Part shown: one piece after another, positions 34,597 through 43,243 of the stretch
Layout: every line of letters starts with the position of its first letter
Position numbering within the stretch: the first letter of the stretch is position 1
Assembly: GCA_012034405.1 (NCBI GenBank)
Contig: JAAVLZ010000005.1
Span: 88,719 to 152,718, forward strand
Origin: Oscillospiraceae bacterium HV4-5-C5C
GTDB taxonomy: Bacteria; Bacillota; Clostridia; Saccharofermentanales; Fastidiosipilaceae
DNA: 64,000 nucleotides
Direction of reading: 5' to 3'
The notes under the pieces: generated by a model
The model's database searches: none
Told to the model about the DNA's origin: nothing
What the model saw: only the letters and a program-made list of their open reading frames with translations
Program-made: the position numbers and the translations under genes

Positions 34597-35541
34597 TTAA
34601 AGCAAGCTGGTGCTGCTTAATCGTTTGGAGATCTGGTTGACCGCCAGCAGCAGAATAAAATTGATGATCGTGTTAAACATATTTATGGCTGCAGAATAGC
34701 TGTATTGAGCACTAAGAATACCGATTTTGTAAACATAGGTAGAGATGACTTCACTGGCACGGATATTCATGTCATTCTGCATCAGATATACCTTTTCAAA
34801 CCCCAGTCCCATTAAATTACCCATTCGCAGGATCATCAAAATAATCATGGTAGGAATCAACATGGGCAGGTCAATCGCAACCACCTTTTGCCAGCGGGAG
34901 GCGCCATCCACCGTAGCCGCTTCATATAAAGTAGGATCTACAGCTGAAAGAGCAGCAATATAGATGATACTGTCCCAACCAACATGCTGCCAGATATCGG
35001 ACCAAACATAGATACTGGGAAAGGCTGTGGCGCTGGCCATCAGGTTGGGAGCTTCTTTACCGGCAAGGCGGTAAAGATTGCCTAAGATGCCGCTGCCGGG
35101 AGACAGGAAGAGCATGATCATACCAACCATCACCACAGTTGAGATAAAATGCGGCATACAGGTAATCGTTTGAAAACCTTTTCGAAAGCGCTGGTTACTG
35201 AGCTGATTGATCATCAGGGCCAGGACTACCGGCAACGGAAATCCCACCAGTAAGCTGTAAATATTGATTAGCAAGGTATTACTGATGGTTGTTTTGAACT
35301 GATAGGATTTAAAGAACTTCAGAAAGTATTTAAACCACGGATCTGCCCAGCGACTGCCCAGTATCCCCTGTGCCGGCTTAAAATCTTTAAAAGCGATAAT
35401 GACACCGTACATTGGAATGTATGCAAAGCAAATCGTTAACACCAGTGCGGGTAATAACAGCAGATACAGGCCCCAGTTTTTGCGGATAGACAGCATAACT
35501 CGATGACTGCGGCTTTGATTTAATGGGTTTGTCTTCATCAT
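34597..35541 (-). CDS. Sugar ABC transporter permease, LplB/YteP-like
   Basis: Membrane subunit of 314 residues. The opening WGLYLLLLPALVLTICFAYIP and YGVIIAFKDFKP are hallmarks of the LplB/YteP branch; docking loop TLYEAATVDGASRWQKVVAI. Two adjacent ATG codons (35541, 35538) follow GGGGAAAT. It is the first gene of the LacI-controlled operon, with one operator copy 48 bp upstream. Confidence 0.93.
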   Translation of the reverse strand: MMKTNPLNQSRSHRVMLSIRKNWGLYLLLLPALVLTICFAYIPMYGVIIAFKDFKPAQGILGSRWADPWFKYFLKFFKSYQFKTTISNTLLINIYSLLVGFPLPVVLALMINQLSNQRFRKGFQTITCMPHFISTVVMVGMIMLFLSPGSGILGNLYRLAGKEAPNLMASATAFPSIYVWSDIWQHVGWDSIIYIAALSAVDPTLYEAATVDGASRWQKVVAIDLPMLIPTMIILMILRMGNLMGLGFEKVYLMQNDMNIRASEVISTYVYKIGILSAQYSYSAAINMFNTIINFILLLAVNQISKRLSSTSLL

Positions 35542-35588
35542 ATTTCCCCTGCTCTCTCCAGATTTGTTATATTCTGCAGCTGTGCTTT

Positions 35589-35600
35589 GTTATCGTTAAC
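35589..35600. promoter_or_regulatory. LacI-type operator copy 1 (GTTATCGTTAAC)
   Basis: A one-mismatch copy of the GTTATCGTTATC element found twice more in this gap. It lies in the leader between the minus-strand promoter and the LplB-like gene, where a bound repressor could block elongation or loop to the other sites. Confidence 0.55.
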
Positions 35601-35751
35601 CTTTCGGATTGCTATGGGCATGCGTTTGCTTGTTCAGCAATTAGCCTGTTGATCTGTATGTAGTTCGGCATATTATGTTTTATTTTTACTATTTTATTTA
35701 ATTATATTATATTTTTCTCTCTTTCAAGTCTCTTTGCAAGCTGATCTTAGT

Positions 35752-35763
35752 GTTATCGTTATC
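35752..35763. promoter_or_regulatory. LacI-type operator copy 2 (GTTATCGTTATC)
   Basis: Exact copy. It lies about 18 bases downstream of the minus-10 box of the transporter operon promoter at 35781-35809, a classic position for repression. GATAAC-type half-sites are common for LacI-family proteins. Confidence 0.7.
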
Positions 35764-35780
35764 AAACTGTTTTCATCGTC

Positions 35781-35809
35781 AATATACTATCTCGCCTCTA
35801 GTATGTCAA
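35781..35809 (-). promoter_or_regulatory. Promoter of the transporter/hydrolase operon
   Basis: On the minus strand TTGACA (35809-35804) and TATATT (35786-35781) are 17 bases apart, a near-consensus sigma-A promoter reading toward the LplB-like gene. Confidence 0.8.
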
Positions 35810-35847
35810 CAGTTTTTTGATCAGTTCGCATATATTTGGCCATTTTA

Positions 35848-35876
35848 TTGGCTTTTTGCAGTTTTGGGTTTATAAT
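35848..35876 (+). promoter_or_regulatory. Promoter of the LacI-family gene
   Basis: TTGGCT (35848-35853) and TATAAT (35871-35876) with a 17-base spacer, reading toward the regulator gene. Operator copy 3 begins 18 bases after the minus-10 box. Confidence 0.75.
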
Positions 35877-35893
35877 AAAGGCTCTTAAGCCGT

Positions 35894-35905
35894 GTTATCG
35901 TTATC
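35894..35905. promoter_or_regulatory. LacI-type operator copy 3 (GTTATCGTTATC)
   Basis: Exact copy of the element, just downstream of the predicted start of the regulator transcript and 43 bp before its ATG, fitting autorepression. Confidence 0.7.
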
Positions 35906-35948
35906 ATACCAATATAACAACGCAGCTTAGTTATACGGAGGACAAGCC

Positions 35949-36965
35949 ATGGTAACCTTAAAAGATATTGCCCGCCAAGCCGGGGTCAGCGTAATGACTG
36001 TTTCACGAGTCGTAAACGGTCAGCTGTCAAAAGTTTCAAAAGAAAACATTGACAAAATACAGAAGATCATTGAGGAAACCCACTATGTGCCTAACTCCTC
36101 CGCCCGATCATTGTCTTCCAGATCATCGCATATTGTGGCATTAGTGATCAGTGGTGAGAGCAATCAGCTCTCCAATCCTTATAACGCTATTCTGGCCGGA
36201 GAAGTCATTGAACGAGTGCAAAAGCAAGGCTACTACGTTATGGTTCATTTCATCAGTCACTATGAGGACATTACTCAGCGTTTACGGGCGTGGAATGCTG
36301 AAGGAGCGATCTTTTTTGGTACGTTTGATCAAGATATTCAAAAGATAATGTTTGATAACCGAATAGCGCTGGTTTTTACAGATTCATATACTCACGTCCG
36401 TCAGGTAACGAATGTGGGACTGGATGATTACAAAGGAGGTGTACTGGCAGCAGAACACTTTATACAATCAGGTCATCAAACGGTCGCCTTTATGGGTACC
36501 TCACTAAATCAGCAGCAACTGTCTTCTGTCGTAAACAATCGTCTGGATGGTTATCGTGACACCTTGGAGAAAGCCGGTCTGGCCCTACCAGATAATTATA
36601 TACTGGATATGTCCGTATCCCCATTGTCGCCAGCTCAAGCTGTCATGGCTTTGCAGCCGCGACCTACTGCCATCCTGGTCGCGGCAGACCTGCAGGCAGT
36701 TGAGCTGATTCAGGATCTGAAACAGAACGGACTTCGGGTTCCTGAAGACCTGTCAGTGATTGGCTTTGACGATCTGCCTCTGGCGCGGATGGTAACCCCC
36801 CGCCTGACCACCATCCGTCAGGACCTGAAGCAAAAAGCTCAGGTCGCGACGGAACTGCTGTTCAGACATATTCAGGACCCCTACGCCCCGGCGGAAAATA
36901 TTATTCTGGATGTAGAGCTGCTCCAGCGGGATTCTACTGCCTCGCCCTGTCCGGACCAGCCATGA
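35949..36965 (+). CDS. LacI-family transcriptional regulator
   Basis: A 338-residue repressor. N-terminal helix-turn-helix and hinge: VTLKDIARQAGVSVMTVSRV, then YVPNSSARSLSSRSS. The rest is the periplasmic-binding-protein-like sensor, ending PEDLSVIGFDDLPLARMVTP and LTTIRQDLKQKAQVATELL. ACGGAGGACAAGCC precedes the ATG. It is divergent from the transporter/GH31/GH13 operon and has matching operator copies at both promoters, so it should repress both until an imported sugar binds. Confidence 0.93.
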   Translation: MVTLKDIARQAGVSVMTVSRVVNGQLSKVSKENIDKIQKIIEETHYVPNSSARSLSSRSSHIVALVISGESNQLSNPYNAILAGEVIERVQKQGYYVMVHFISHYEDITQRLRAWNAEGAIFFGTFDQDIQKIMFDNRIALVFTDSYTHVRQVTNVGLDDYKGGVLAAEHFIQSGHQTVAFMGTSLNQQQLSSVVNNRLDGYRDTLEKAGLALPDNYILDMSVSPLSPAQAVMALQPRPTAILVAADLQAVELIQDLKQNGLRVPEDLSVIGFDDLPLARMVTPRLTTIRQDLKQKAQVATELLFRHIQDPYAPAENIILDVELLQRDSTASPCPDQP

Positions 36966-36979
36966 GCTCCTGACGCAGG

Positions 36980-39001
36980 CTACTGCCGGCTTTGCTCCAG
37001 CAGCAGCGGCATAAACACACCGCCCTGGACACTGCGGGCCCTAAAATGCAGCGCCTGAGCCGTTTTAGTATCATACCAGTCTCCAAAAGGCACGCGATCC
37101 GGACTGGACGCCAAAAAATTCTTGATTGGCCGTAGGATTTCCTGGCGGGTCCGGGCATCCGGTGCCAGGGTCGCCGCCCATGCCAGCCAGTCAGACTTAG
37201 TGTAGGTCGCCCGTGAATCCAAAGGGACACCATAGGGATTGCTCTGATGTAAATACCATTGCGTTTCCTTTTCATATAAAGCCGCCGGAAAGAGCCGGCT
37301 GTCCCAGATCAGATCCCAGACCAGATTATACTTCAGGCTCCAGCCAGTCTCCCGGTCAAAAACCAGCGCGGTATGGTCGCCGCGGTCTGCCCGTTCCAGC
37401 CATGATTTTGCCTGCTGCTGGGCCATTCGGTGATAAGCGTCCGCATCCCGGGTCCGGCCAAGTTGCCGGCAAAGGTAAGCGTAAGCTTCCACGCCCATGA
37501 CAGCTTTAGCCGCCAGATTAACATTATGAGCCAGGTGACCGGCAAAATCATCTGTACAGAGTTGTTCTCCCGGGTCTTCGCCATAACGGATAAGATAAGC
37601 CACCCATTGGGTAAACAGATCCATGTTCTCTTCAATAAAACCGGTCAGATCCAGGCCTCTGGCAGCGGCCGCGGCCATGATCAGCAGATTGCCGCACTCT
37701 TCCACCGGCATCTGCTCATGCAGATCATAGATATCCTGTCCGGCCGGATAGGCATAGTAAGGCGGAAAGCACTCGCCATTGGCGGGCCGCACGGCCTTTT
37801 CCGCCGCCGACAGCCCGTAGACGTTGCCGCAGAGCTGCGGATAGCGCCCGGCGTCGTGGGGAGCGAATTGATATGGCCAGACAGGCTGGCGGGCAAAATG
37901 AAGAATGGGGCGCAGCATCCCGACGACCAGCTCGGGATTATAGATCAGGTAGAGTGGAATGGATGGATAGCTGACATCCACGGTAGCGGCGCAGCCGTTT
38001 GAGAAGCACTCCTTGGACACAAAGATCGGGTTTCCCTGACGATCGGCAATCAGTTTATGGGCCGCTATACTCTGCCTGAAGGCAGCGGCACAGATCAGGG
38101 CATAATCCTCCCCTCCGGCCTGCCGCGCCAGTGCGCTGAGATCCTGGTCAAAAACCTGACAGCGGGATATGATCGTGTCGTGCTCCCGTATACCCGCCTC
38201 AATCAGCTGCATAACGGTCTTGCCATTTCTGGCCCAGTAACCGCGGCAGAGGTCTCCGTAATAGTTCAGGGAAGCGATATCATCGTACGCCAGCAGCAGA
38301 AAGCCTGTTGCTGATTGCCTGGCAGCCAGAGCCTTCCAGCTCAGTCTTGCTTCCAGGCCCGGGGTCTCGTCTGACCCATAAGTGGTCTCAGTTTCATCCG
38401 CGCCGGTCGCGGCGGCTTCCGGCACAGCCAGGTACAGATAGCCCCAGTCTATGGTCACATAATCTCCGCTGTGGCTCAGAACCGGTTGCTGACGCCGGCC
38501 CATCCAGGCCGCTTTGCCGCTCGCATATTTTAGCTGGCCTCCCATCATAGCCGGTTGTAGCAGTTCCCTCGTCTCCTGATCCGGCTGAGCAGCTTCAGCG
38601 TTGTAGCAAAAGCGCGGGCTGGCCTGCCAGCGAATATCGATCCGATGGGGTTTATGGTCACGGTTAATAACGGTCAGATCTGCAAAGCTCAGCGGGCTGG
38701 ACATTAAATCCAGGTCCTGGGGCAGCAGCGGGGTAATAAAGCTGAGGGTTAACTCCACCAGCTCATTGGAAAAGTGATATTGGGTACGAGTCGGACTGAC
38801 ACAGACCGTTTGCTGAGCCAGCGGCCGCCCGCCGGTCCCCATAAAGCGATAGGCCGTCCCATCTATGACCAGGTCTCCGGTCAAAGGCTTAACCTGTCCG
38901 GTCCAGTGGCGGCTGTCCTCGTCAGTCAGCCGGTCTGAAAAGGACCACAGAGAAAAATAAGGATCACAGGTAATCAGCGGATAAGCAGGTAGTCTTTCCA
39001 T
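36980..39001 (-). CDS. DUF4965/GtaA-like protein (glutaminase A family, function uncertain)
   Basis: A 673-residue protein matching the DUF4964/DUF5127/DUF4965/DUF1793 architecture: N-terminal beta-rich part (PAYPLITCDPYFSLWSFSDR, CVSPTRTQYHF), a middle part with FVSKECFSNGCAATVDVSYP, and a helical (alpha/alpha)6-like end with LMAAAAARGLDL-type repeats, KYNLVWDLIWDSRLFP and VPFGDWYDTKTA. The name glutaminase comes from a fungal enzyme; the fold is that of glycoside hydrolases, and most bacterial members are untested. No signal peptide, so it is cytoplasmic. GAGAGGTGCGCAA precedes the ATG. It is convergent with the LacI gene (14 bp gap) and downstream of a GH43-like gene, so a carbohydrate role is more likely here than glutamine hydrolysis. 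Confidence 0.8.
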   Translation of the reverse strand: MERLPAYPLITCDPYFSLWSFSDRLTDEDSRHWTGQVKPLTGDLVIDGTAYRFMGTGGRPLAQQTVCVSPTRTQYHFSNELVELTLSFITPLLPQDLDLMSSPLSFADLTVINRDHKPHRIDIRWQASPRFCYNAEAAQPDQETRELLQPAMMGGQLKYASGKAAWMGRRQQPVLSHSGDYVTIDWGYLYLAVPEAAATGADETETTYGSDETPGLEARLSWKALAARQSATGFLLLAYDDIASLNYYGDLCRGYWARNGKTVMQLIEAGIREHDTIISRCQVFDQDLSALARQAGGEDYALICAAAFRQSIAAHKLIADRQGNPIFVSKECFSNGCAATVDVSYPSIPLYLIYNPELVVGMLRPILHFARQPVWPYQFAPHDAGRYPQLCGNVYGLSAAEKAVRPANGECFPPYYAYPAGQDIYDLHEQMPVEECGNLLIMAAAAARGLDLTGFIEENMDLFTQWVAYLIRYGEDPGEQLCTDDFAGHLAHNVNLAAKAVMGVEAYAYLCRQLGRTRDADAYHRMAQQQAKSWLERADRGDHTALVFDRETGWSLKYNLVWDLIWDSRLFPAALYEKETQWYLHQSNPYGVPLDSRATYTKSDWLAWAATLAPDARTRQEILRPIKNFLASSPDRVPFGDWYDTKTAQALHFRARSVQGGVFMPLLLEQSRQ

Positions 39002-39192
39002 TTGCGCACCTCTCTTGGCTGTAATCAGCTTGGAATCAGCCTGATTATTGCCTGTCCGGGCGCAGCTGGCAAGGACTATTTCACATATATTACCCTGGTT
39101 TCACAAAATCCGAATTAATCTGTTTGGCGGCACAAAAAAGCTGAAAGGTCTGCAGCCGTTTCCCGGCAGGGCCCCGGTTCAGGCCACCTGCA

Positions 39193-40134
39193 TCACCAAT
39201 AAACAGGGTCATTCCGCCGACACGCTAACTGTCCATCCCGGTACAGAAGTTCCGCGATCTGCACGGTGGCCTGATTCAGAATTGACCCCGGTAACCGGGC
39301 CTGCTGAGAACGGTCAGCTTTATCCAAAGCTGTCTGACTGTCCAGATAGGGGGTTACGAAGTAAACAATAAAGGCCCGGCCTTCCTTGACCAGAATGTCC
39401 GCATGATGGCCGATGGCGCAATCGCTGGGGTCGGTCCCTGCATCCGCTAAAATATCCTGGCAACGCTCCCAATGGCAAAAATCTTCGGAGCGGTAAACGG
39501 CCAGGCCTTGCCAGGCATCAGCAATCAGCCATTTATGGCCGGCAAATTCAAATACATTCGGGCCTTCCTGATGGCAATCGGTGATTTCCGGGCCCAGAAC
39601 CGTCCAATGATACAGGTCCTGGCTGATGGCGGCGGTGGTCAGACTGCTATGGGCTTCGTCCTTGTACCACATTTTGTATAAGTCCGGTTTTACCTGATAA
39701 ATACAGGCATCGATTACCCGGTCTGACTGTAAGTCCACCACTGCCTGAAACGTCCAGTGCCACAAATCATTGGATGTATAATGGAGGATTTTTCGCTCAT
39801 AGTCCCAGTCTGCAGGTACACCCTGAACATAGCTGACAAACATATGAAAGCCGTCCGCGGCCAGGATCATCTCCGGCGCCCAGAAGGTATTACAGCCAGG
39901 TTCAATATCCAGGTCTGGCAAGGTGCCGCGGTACAGCCACTTATGTCCGTCCGGGCTGGTTGCCACACCGATTCTGGTGCCGTGGACCCAGGACACGCCG
40001 ACGTATTGGTCTGTAGCCCGCCGCTGCGTGTAGAAGAGGTACCATAAGTGTTCCTGAGGGAACCAGAGCAGCACCGGATCTGTAGGGCTGCCATAAATAG
40101 GGTCCTGATAAAACGGTTTAGGTAGTGCAGGCAT
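39193..40134 (-). CDS. GH43-like five-bladed propeller glycosidase
   Basis: A 313-residue enzyme with propeller repeats (VGVSWVHGTRIGVATSPDGH, WLYRG; TFWAPEMILAADGFHMFVSY). Three acidic residues take the GH43/GH32-clan positions: Asp19 in SPTDPVLLWF, Asp142 in RVIDACIYQV, Glu190 in HQEGPNVFEF. No signal peptide. AAAAGGAGGCTATACAGG precedes the ATG, 27 bases after the DUF421 gene. Substrate unknown; beta-xyloside, arabinoside or fructoside cleavage are all possible. It differs clearly from the GH43-type enzyme at 9377-10312. Confidence 0.78.
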   Translation of the reverse strand: MPALPKPFYQDPIYGSPTDPVLLWFPQEHLWYLFYTQRRATDQYVGVSWVHGTRIGVATSPDGHKWLYRGTLPDLDIEPGCNTFWAPEMILAADGFHMFVSYVQGVPADWDYERKILHYTSNDLWHWTFQAVVDLQSDRVIDACIYQVKPDLYKMWYKDEAHSSLTTAAISQDLYHWTVLGPEITDCHQEGPNVFEFAGHKWLIADAWQGLAVYRSEDFCHWERCQDILADAGTDPSDCAIGHHADILVKEGRAFIVYFVTPYLDSQTALDKADRSQQARLPGSILNQATVQIAELLYRDGQLACRRNDPVYW

Positions 40135-40161
40135 CCTGTATAGCCTCCTTTTAATGTGGCG

Positions 40162-40809
40162 TCATGGATGGTTGTCATTCAGATAGGGATAGATCCAAAG
40201 CTTATCTGAGGCCCATTCCGCACAGAAAACGGCGGCTGCGTCTGGCAGCCCCCGCTGCTTGATTTCCTGCTGCAGCCAGGCTTCATCTTTGCCGATATAT
40301 TCCAGCATGGCCTGATTAATAATCCCTTCTTCTATGAGTATCAGAGACAGTTTCTGCTCCCCTTTTTTATTGTAAGTCAACTGACCATTGGTTTCGAACC
40401 AGAGATTATCCAGTTCATGGAAGCCCTGTATCCCCTCATTGTGCAGCAGCGTCTCGACATCCCGGACTGAAACACGAGCTTTCTGAAATCCCGCCGTCCG
40501 CAGCTGTCCCTGACGGATCAGCTGAATACGCTGGCCGTCAATCAGTGCCTTGATGTTCAGATTTTTACCCTTGGCATAGCGAAGCAGCAGCAGGATCGCG
40601 ATCCAGATAGTGATAAAAACAGAGGAATCCAGCACGCTGATTTCAGGATTCAGCAAGGTAGAGCCGCCGATTGCGCCGACGACCATATTGCCGATCTGAT
40701 CGAAGGACGACATGGGGGACAGCTGGCTACGGCCGGAAATTTTGATGTAGATCAGCAGCAGGACCACCGTCACAAGCAGTTTGATCAGTACCTGAAGATA
40801 GTACGCCAT
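40162..40809 (-). CDS. DUF421 (YetF/YrbG-like) membrane protein
   Basis: A 215-residue protein of the DUF421 family: helices at about 5-25, 40-60 and 62-80, the conserved KISGRSQLSPMSSFD and IGNMVVGAIGG segments, then a cytoplasmic two-part domain with LIDGQRIQLIRQGQL and a DVETLLHNEGI motif. Family members affect spore and envelope traits in Bacillus but have no settled biochemical role. GGGGAAATGCC precedes the ATG. It may head a transcript with the GH43-like gene 27 bases downstream, though a functional link is not obvious. Confidence 0.88.
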   Translation of the reverse strand: MAYYLQVLIKLLVTVVLLLIYIKISGRSQLSPMSSFDQIGNMVVGAIGGSTLLNPEISVLDSSVFITIWIAILLLLRYAKGKNLNIKALIDGQRIQLIRQGQLRTAGFQKARVSVRDVETLLHNEGIQGFHELDNLWFETNGQLTYNKKGEQKLSLILIEEGIINQAMLEYIGKDEAWLQQEIKQRGLPDAAAVFCAEWASDKLWIYPYLNDNHP

Positions 40810-40831
40810 GGCATTTCCCCGTTATCTGGAT

Positions 40832-40856
40832 TAGTAGCTGCGATCTCCAGCTACTA
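40832..40856. repeat. Perfect inverted repeat upstream of the DUF421 gene
   Basis: TAGTAGCTG (40832-40840) and CAGCTACTA (40848-40856) are perfect nine-base arms with a seven-base spacer, ending 23 bp before the start codon. Operator or leader hairpin. Confidence 0.5.
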
Positions 40857-40909
40857 GATATATCATAGCAAATATACCGCCTCAGGATAAAGCAGCTGTT
40901 TCGCAGCAT

Positions 40910-41321
40910 CAGGGCAGCTTATGGAGTCTGTTTGGTGTTATGGTTCAGATCCATAACGCATAGCAGGTAGCAGGCCTGGCAGGCAGACCGGCAGGTATTG
41001 CGGTATGGGCAAGTCCCTTCAGTGCGCTTGTAGTGCTTTCGAGAAAGGCCTTTGCTCCGTTTCACTTGCGGAACTCACGGGAACGTAAAGGAAATCTTCA
41101 ATCTCGATTTTGTCACCCTCATCTGAGAGTACCCCCAGGAAGAAAATAGAAAGACAAAGGACAGCATACCGGGCTAACCATCAGCTTGGCCCGTCCAGAC
41201 CACCTCATGTAAAAATGCGGACGGTTCTGCCACCTGCGGGATGGGTGAGGATACCATCCAAGGCATTTTGAACATAGCTTTGATTCTGCGGTCAGGTCTA
41301 AACAAAGCTGCTATTATGCCA
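40910..41321 (-). pseudogene. Gene-free stretch with possible short coding remnant
   Basis: No intact gene is visible over about 410 bp. On the minus strand two adjacent fragments in different frames look faintly protein-like: one includes MVSSPIPQVAEPSAFLHEVV and stops near 41180, the next includes DEGDKIEIEDFLYVPVSSAS and stops near 41027. They could be the tail of a frameshifted gene. I do not recognise a family and see no ribosome site, so this may be chance. Confidence 0.22.
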
Positions 41322-41361
41322 TTAAAACAAACCAGCCGGTCCTGGATCGGACAAGCTGGTT
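41322..41361 (-). terminator. Intrinsic terminator of the oleate hydratase gene
   Basis: AACCAGC (41330-41336) with inner GTCC pairs with GGAC and GCTGGTT (41355-41361); on the minus strand TTTGTTTT follows. Confidence 0.8.
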
Positions 41362-41426
41362 CAGATTTAAATACGATGCCTGCAGCTTAGCTGATAGACC
41401 AAAGCGGCCCCTGGCTACGGAACGTT

Positions 41427-43202
41427 TCAGATCACCTGATAGGTCTTCAGCAATTTTTCAATATCGGTACCTTCCACCTTTTTTAGCACTTCTTTCAGAG
41501 CCAGTCGCTGTTTGAGATCAAGTTTCATTTCTGTCAGCGGATGACCATCTCTGAGTTCCACCGTGGCTCTCAGCAGATCACGTACATCATAGGTACTGCC
41601 CCAGACCTCCGGCACGCCGCGGTCCACCTTAAATAAGGTATATACCGACTCCATACCGGTCCGCATAGAATATTCAGTGGTAAAAATTGTATCGCGGGGT
41701 GTTTCCGCAAACTGACCGATAAAGGCAAAGTTCACCGCACCTTCCGGTACCACCTCAGGCCGGTCACCCTTGGCGCGAGGCATAAAGAAAGAGCTGACAT
41801 ACGGCATCATGGTCGGAACGGTATTGGCGGAATTGCTGGCTAAATCTTCAATCTGCTCACGCGGCACGCCCAGATGGTACAGCCATTCTTCGCAGATTTC
41901 CTTGCCGCTGCAGTCGCGCATGGGTTTTTTGATATAGTCGCCCGGCCTATCGGTAAACAGGCCGTAAATCCAGACCAGGCACTGGTCATGAGGTTGCGTC
42001 TTGAACTGCGGTTGACGGTTGACTGTCCAGCTCAGCAGCCAGGACGAATCTCTCACAGTCACAATGCCGCCGGTTACCACCCGGCCGCTCAGGGGATCCC
42101 GTTTACTGATTTTCTTGATATAGGGCAGAATTTTCTGGTCCAGGGTATTAACTGTGACCCCCATCCAATTGCACTGTTCCGGGTTGCCGCAGAATTTATC
42201 CGGATGGCCAAAGGCCGGATCCTGCGCGGCAATGCGCCGCCATAAATCCCAGCCGCCGCCGGGTTTGATGGCCGGGTCATAGACACAAGGTTCATTTTGC
42301 CCGCCAATCGTAGCGTTCTCTACGTTGCCGCCGTTGGTGATGAAGAGATAGTCGTCTTCGGTCAGATCAACAAACTCCTGTTCGCCGTCATGATCCAGTT
42401 CCAGCCGCTTAGCCAGCTTTCTACCAGGCTTCAAGTCAAAACGGATGTCCACGACCTTGGTATTGTAATGAAACTGCACACCATGGCTTTCCAGATATTT
42501 GACCATAGGTAAGATCATGGATTCATACTGATTGTAGCGGGTAAAGCGCAGGGCTTTAAAGTCCGGCAGTCCGCCCACATGATGGACAAAGCGTTTCAGA
42601 TACAGCTTCATTTCCAGCGCGGAATGCCAGTTGGCAAAGGCAAACATGGTCCGCCAGTAAAGCCAGAAGTTTGAGTTCAGCACTTCATCATCAAAATAAT
42701 CCGTGATCCGTTTGTCATACAGGTCTTCGTCAGGCGTAAAGTAAAGTTTTAAGATTTCTTCAGCACCCTGATCACTCAGGCCAAATTTGCCGTCCGTATG
42801 CGCATCCTGACCTTGTTTTTCCGTGGCGCGGCACAGCGAATAATTGGGATCCTTTTTGTTCAGCCAATAGTATTCATCCAGCACCGTGATGCCTGGGGTT
42901 TCTATAGACGGAATGGAGCGGAACAGGTCCCACATCACTTCAAAGTGATTGTCCATCTCACGCCCGCCCCGCATGACATAGCCTACACCGGGATACTGAT
43001 AACCGTCGCAGGCGCCCCCGGGTAAGGCATCCTTTTCAAAAAAATGAATATGACTGCCGGGCAATTGAGCGTCGCGGACCATAAAGCAGGCGGCCGATAA
43101 CGCGGCCAGGCCTGTTCCGATTAAATAGGCTGATTTGTGCTCTATACCCTCCGGCTTTTCCGGCCGGGCAAACGCCTCATAATTACCACTTGAATAATAC
43201 AT
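41427..43202 (-). CDS. ohyA: Oleate hydratase (myosin-cross-reactive antigen family)
   Basis: An FAD enzyme that adds water to the cis-9 double bond of unsaturated fatty acids, giving 10-hydroxy fatty acids; in gut bacteria this detoxifies oleate and linoleate. The 591-residue length is that of the family. Visible marks are the FAD motif YLIGTGLAALSAACFMV, the RGGREMDNHFE loop that helps place FAD and holds the proposed catalytic acid, FAFANWHSALEMKLYL, and FITNGGNVENATIGG. The ATG at 43202 follows AAGGAGGTCTGACT; 48 open codons upstream are not translated from any ribosome site. A TetR-type gene lies directly upstream and probably senses fatty acids to control it. Confidence 0.95.
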   Translation of the reverse strand: MYYSSGNYEAFARPEKPEGIEHKSAYLIGTGLAALSAACFMVRDAQLPGSHIHFFEKDALPGGACDGYQYPGVGYVMRGGREMDNHFEVMWDLFRSIPSIETPGITVLDEYYWLNKKDPNYSLCRATEKQGQDAHTDGKFGLSDQGAEEILKLYFTPDEDLYDKRITDYFDDEVLNSNFWLYWRTMFAFANWHSALEMKLYLKRFVHHVGGLPDFKALRFTRYNQYESMILPMVKYLESHGVQFHYNTKVVDIRFDLKPGRKLAKRLELDHDGEQEFVDLTEDDYLFITNGGNVENATIGGQNEPCVYDPAIKPGGGWDLWRRIAAQDPAFGHPDKFCGNPEQCNWMGVTVNTLDQKILPYIKKISKRDPLSGRVVTGGIVTVRDSSWLLSWTVNRQPQFKTQPHDQCLVWIYGLFTDRPGDYIKKPMRDCSGKEICEEWLYHLGVPREQIEDLASNSANTVPTMMPYVSSFFMPRAKGDRPEVVPEGAVNFAFIGQFAETPRDTIFTTEYSMRTGMESVYTLFKVDRGVPEVWGSTYDVRDLLRATVELRDGHPLTEMKLDLKQRLALKEVLKKVEGTDIEKLLKTYQVI

Positions 43203-43243
43203 AGTCAGACCTCCTTGGATCCTCAATATTGGTTTGGAATCCG

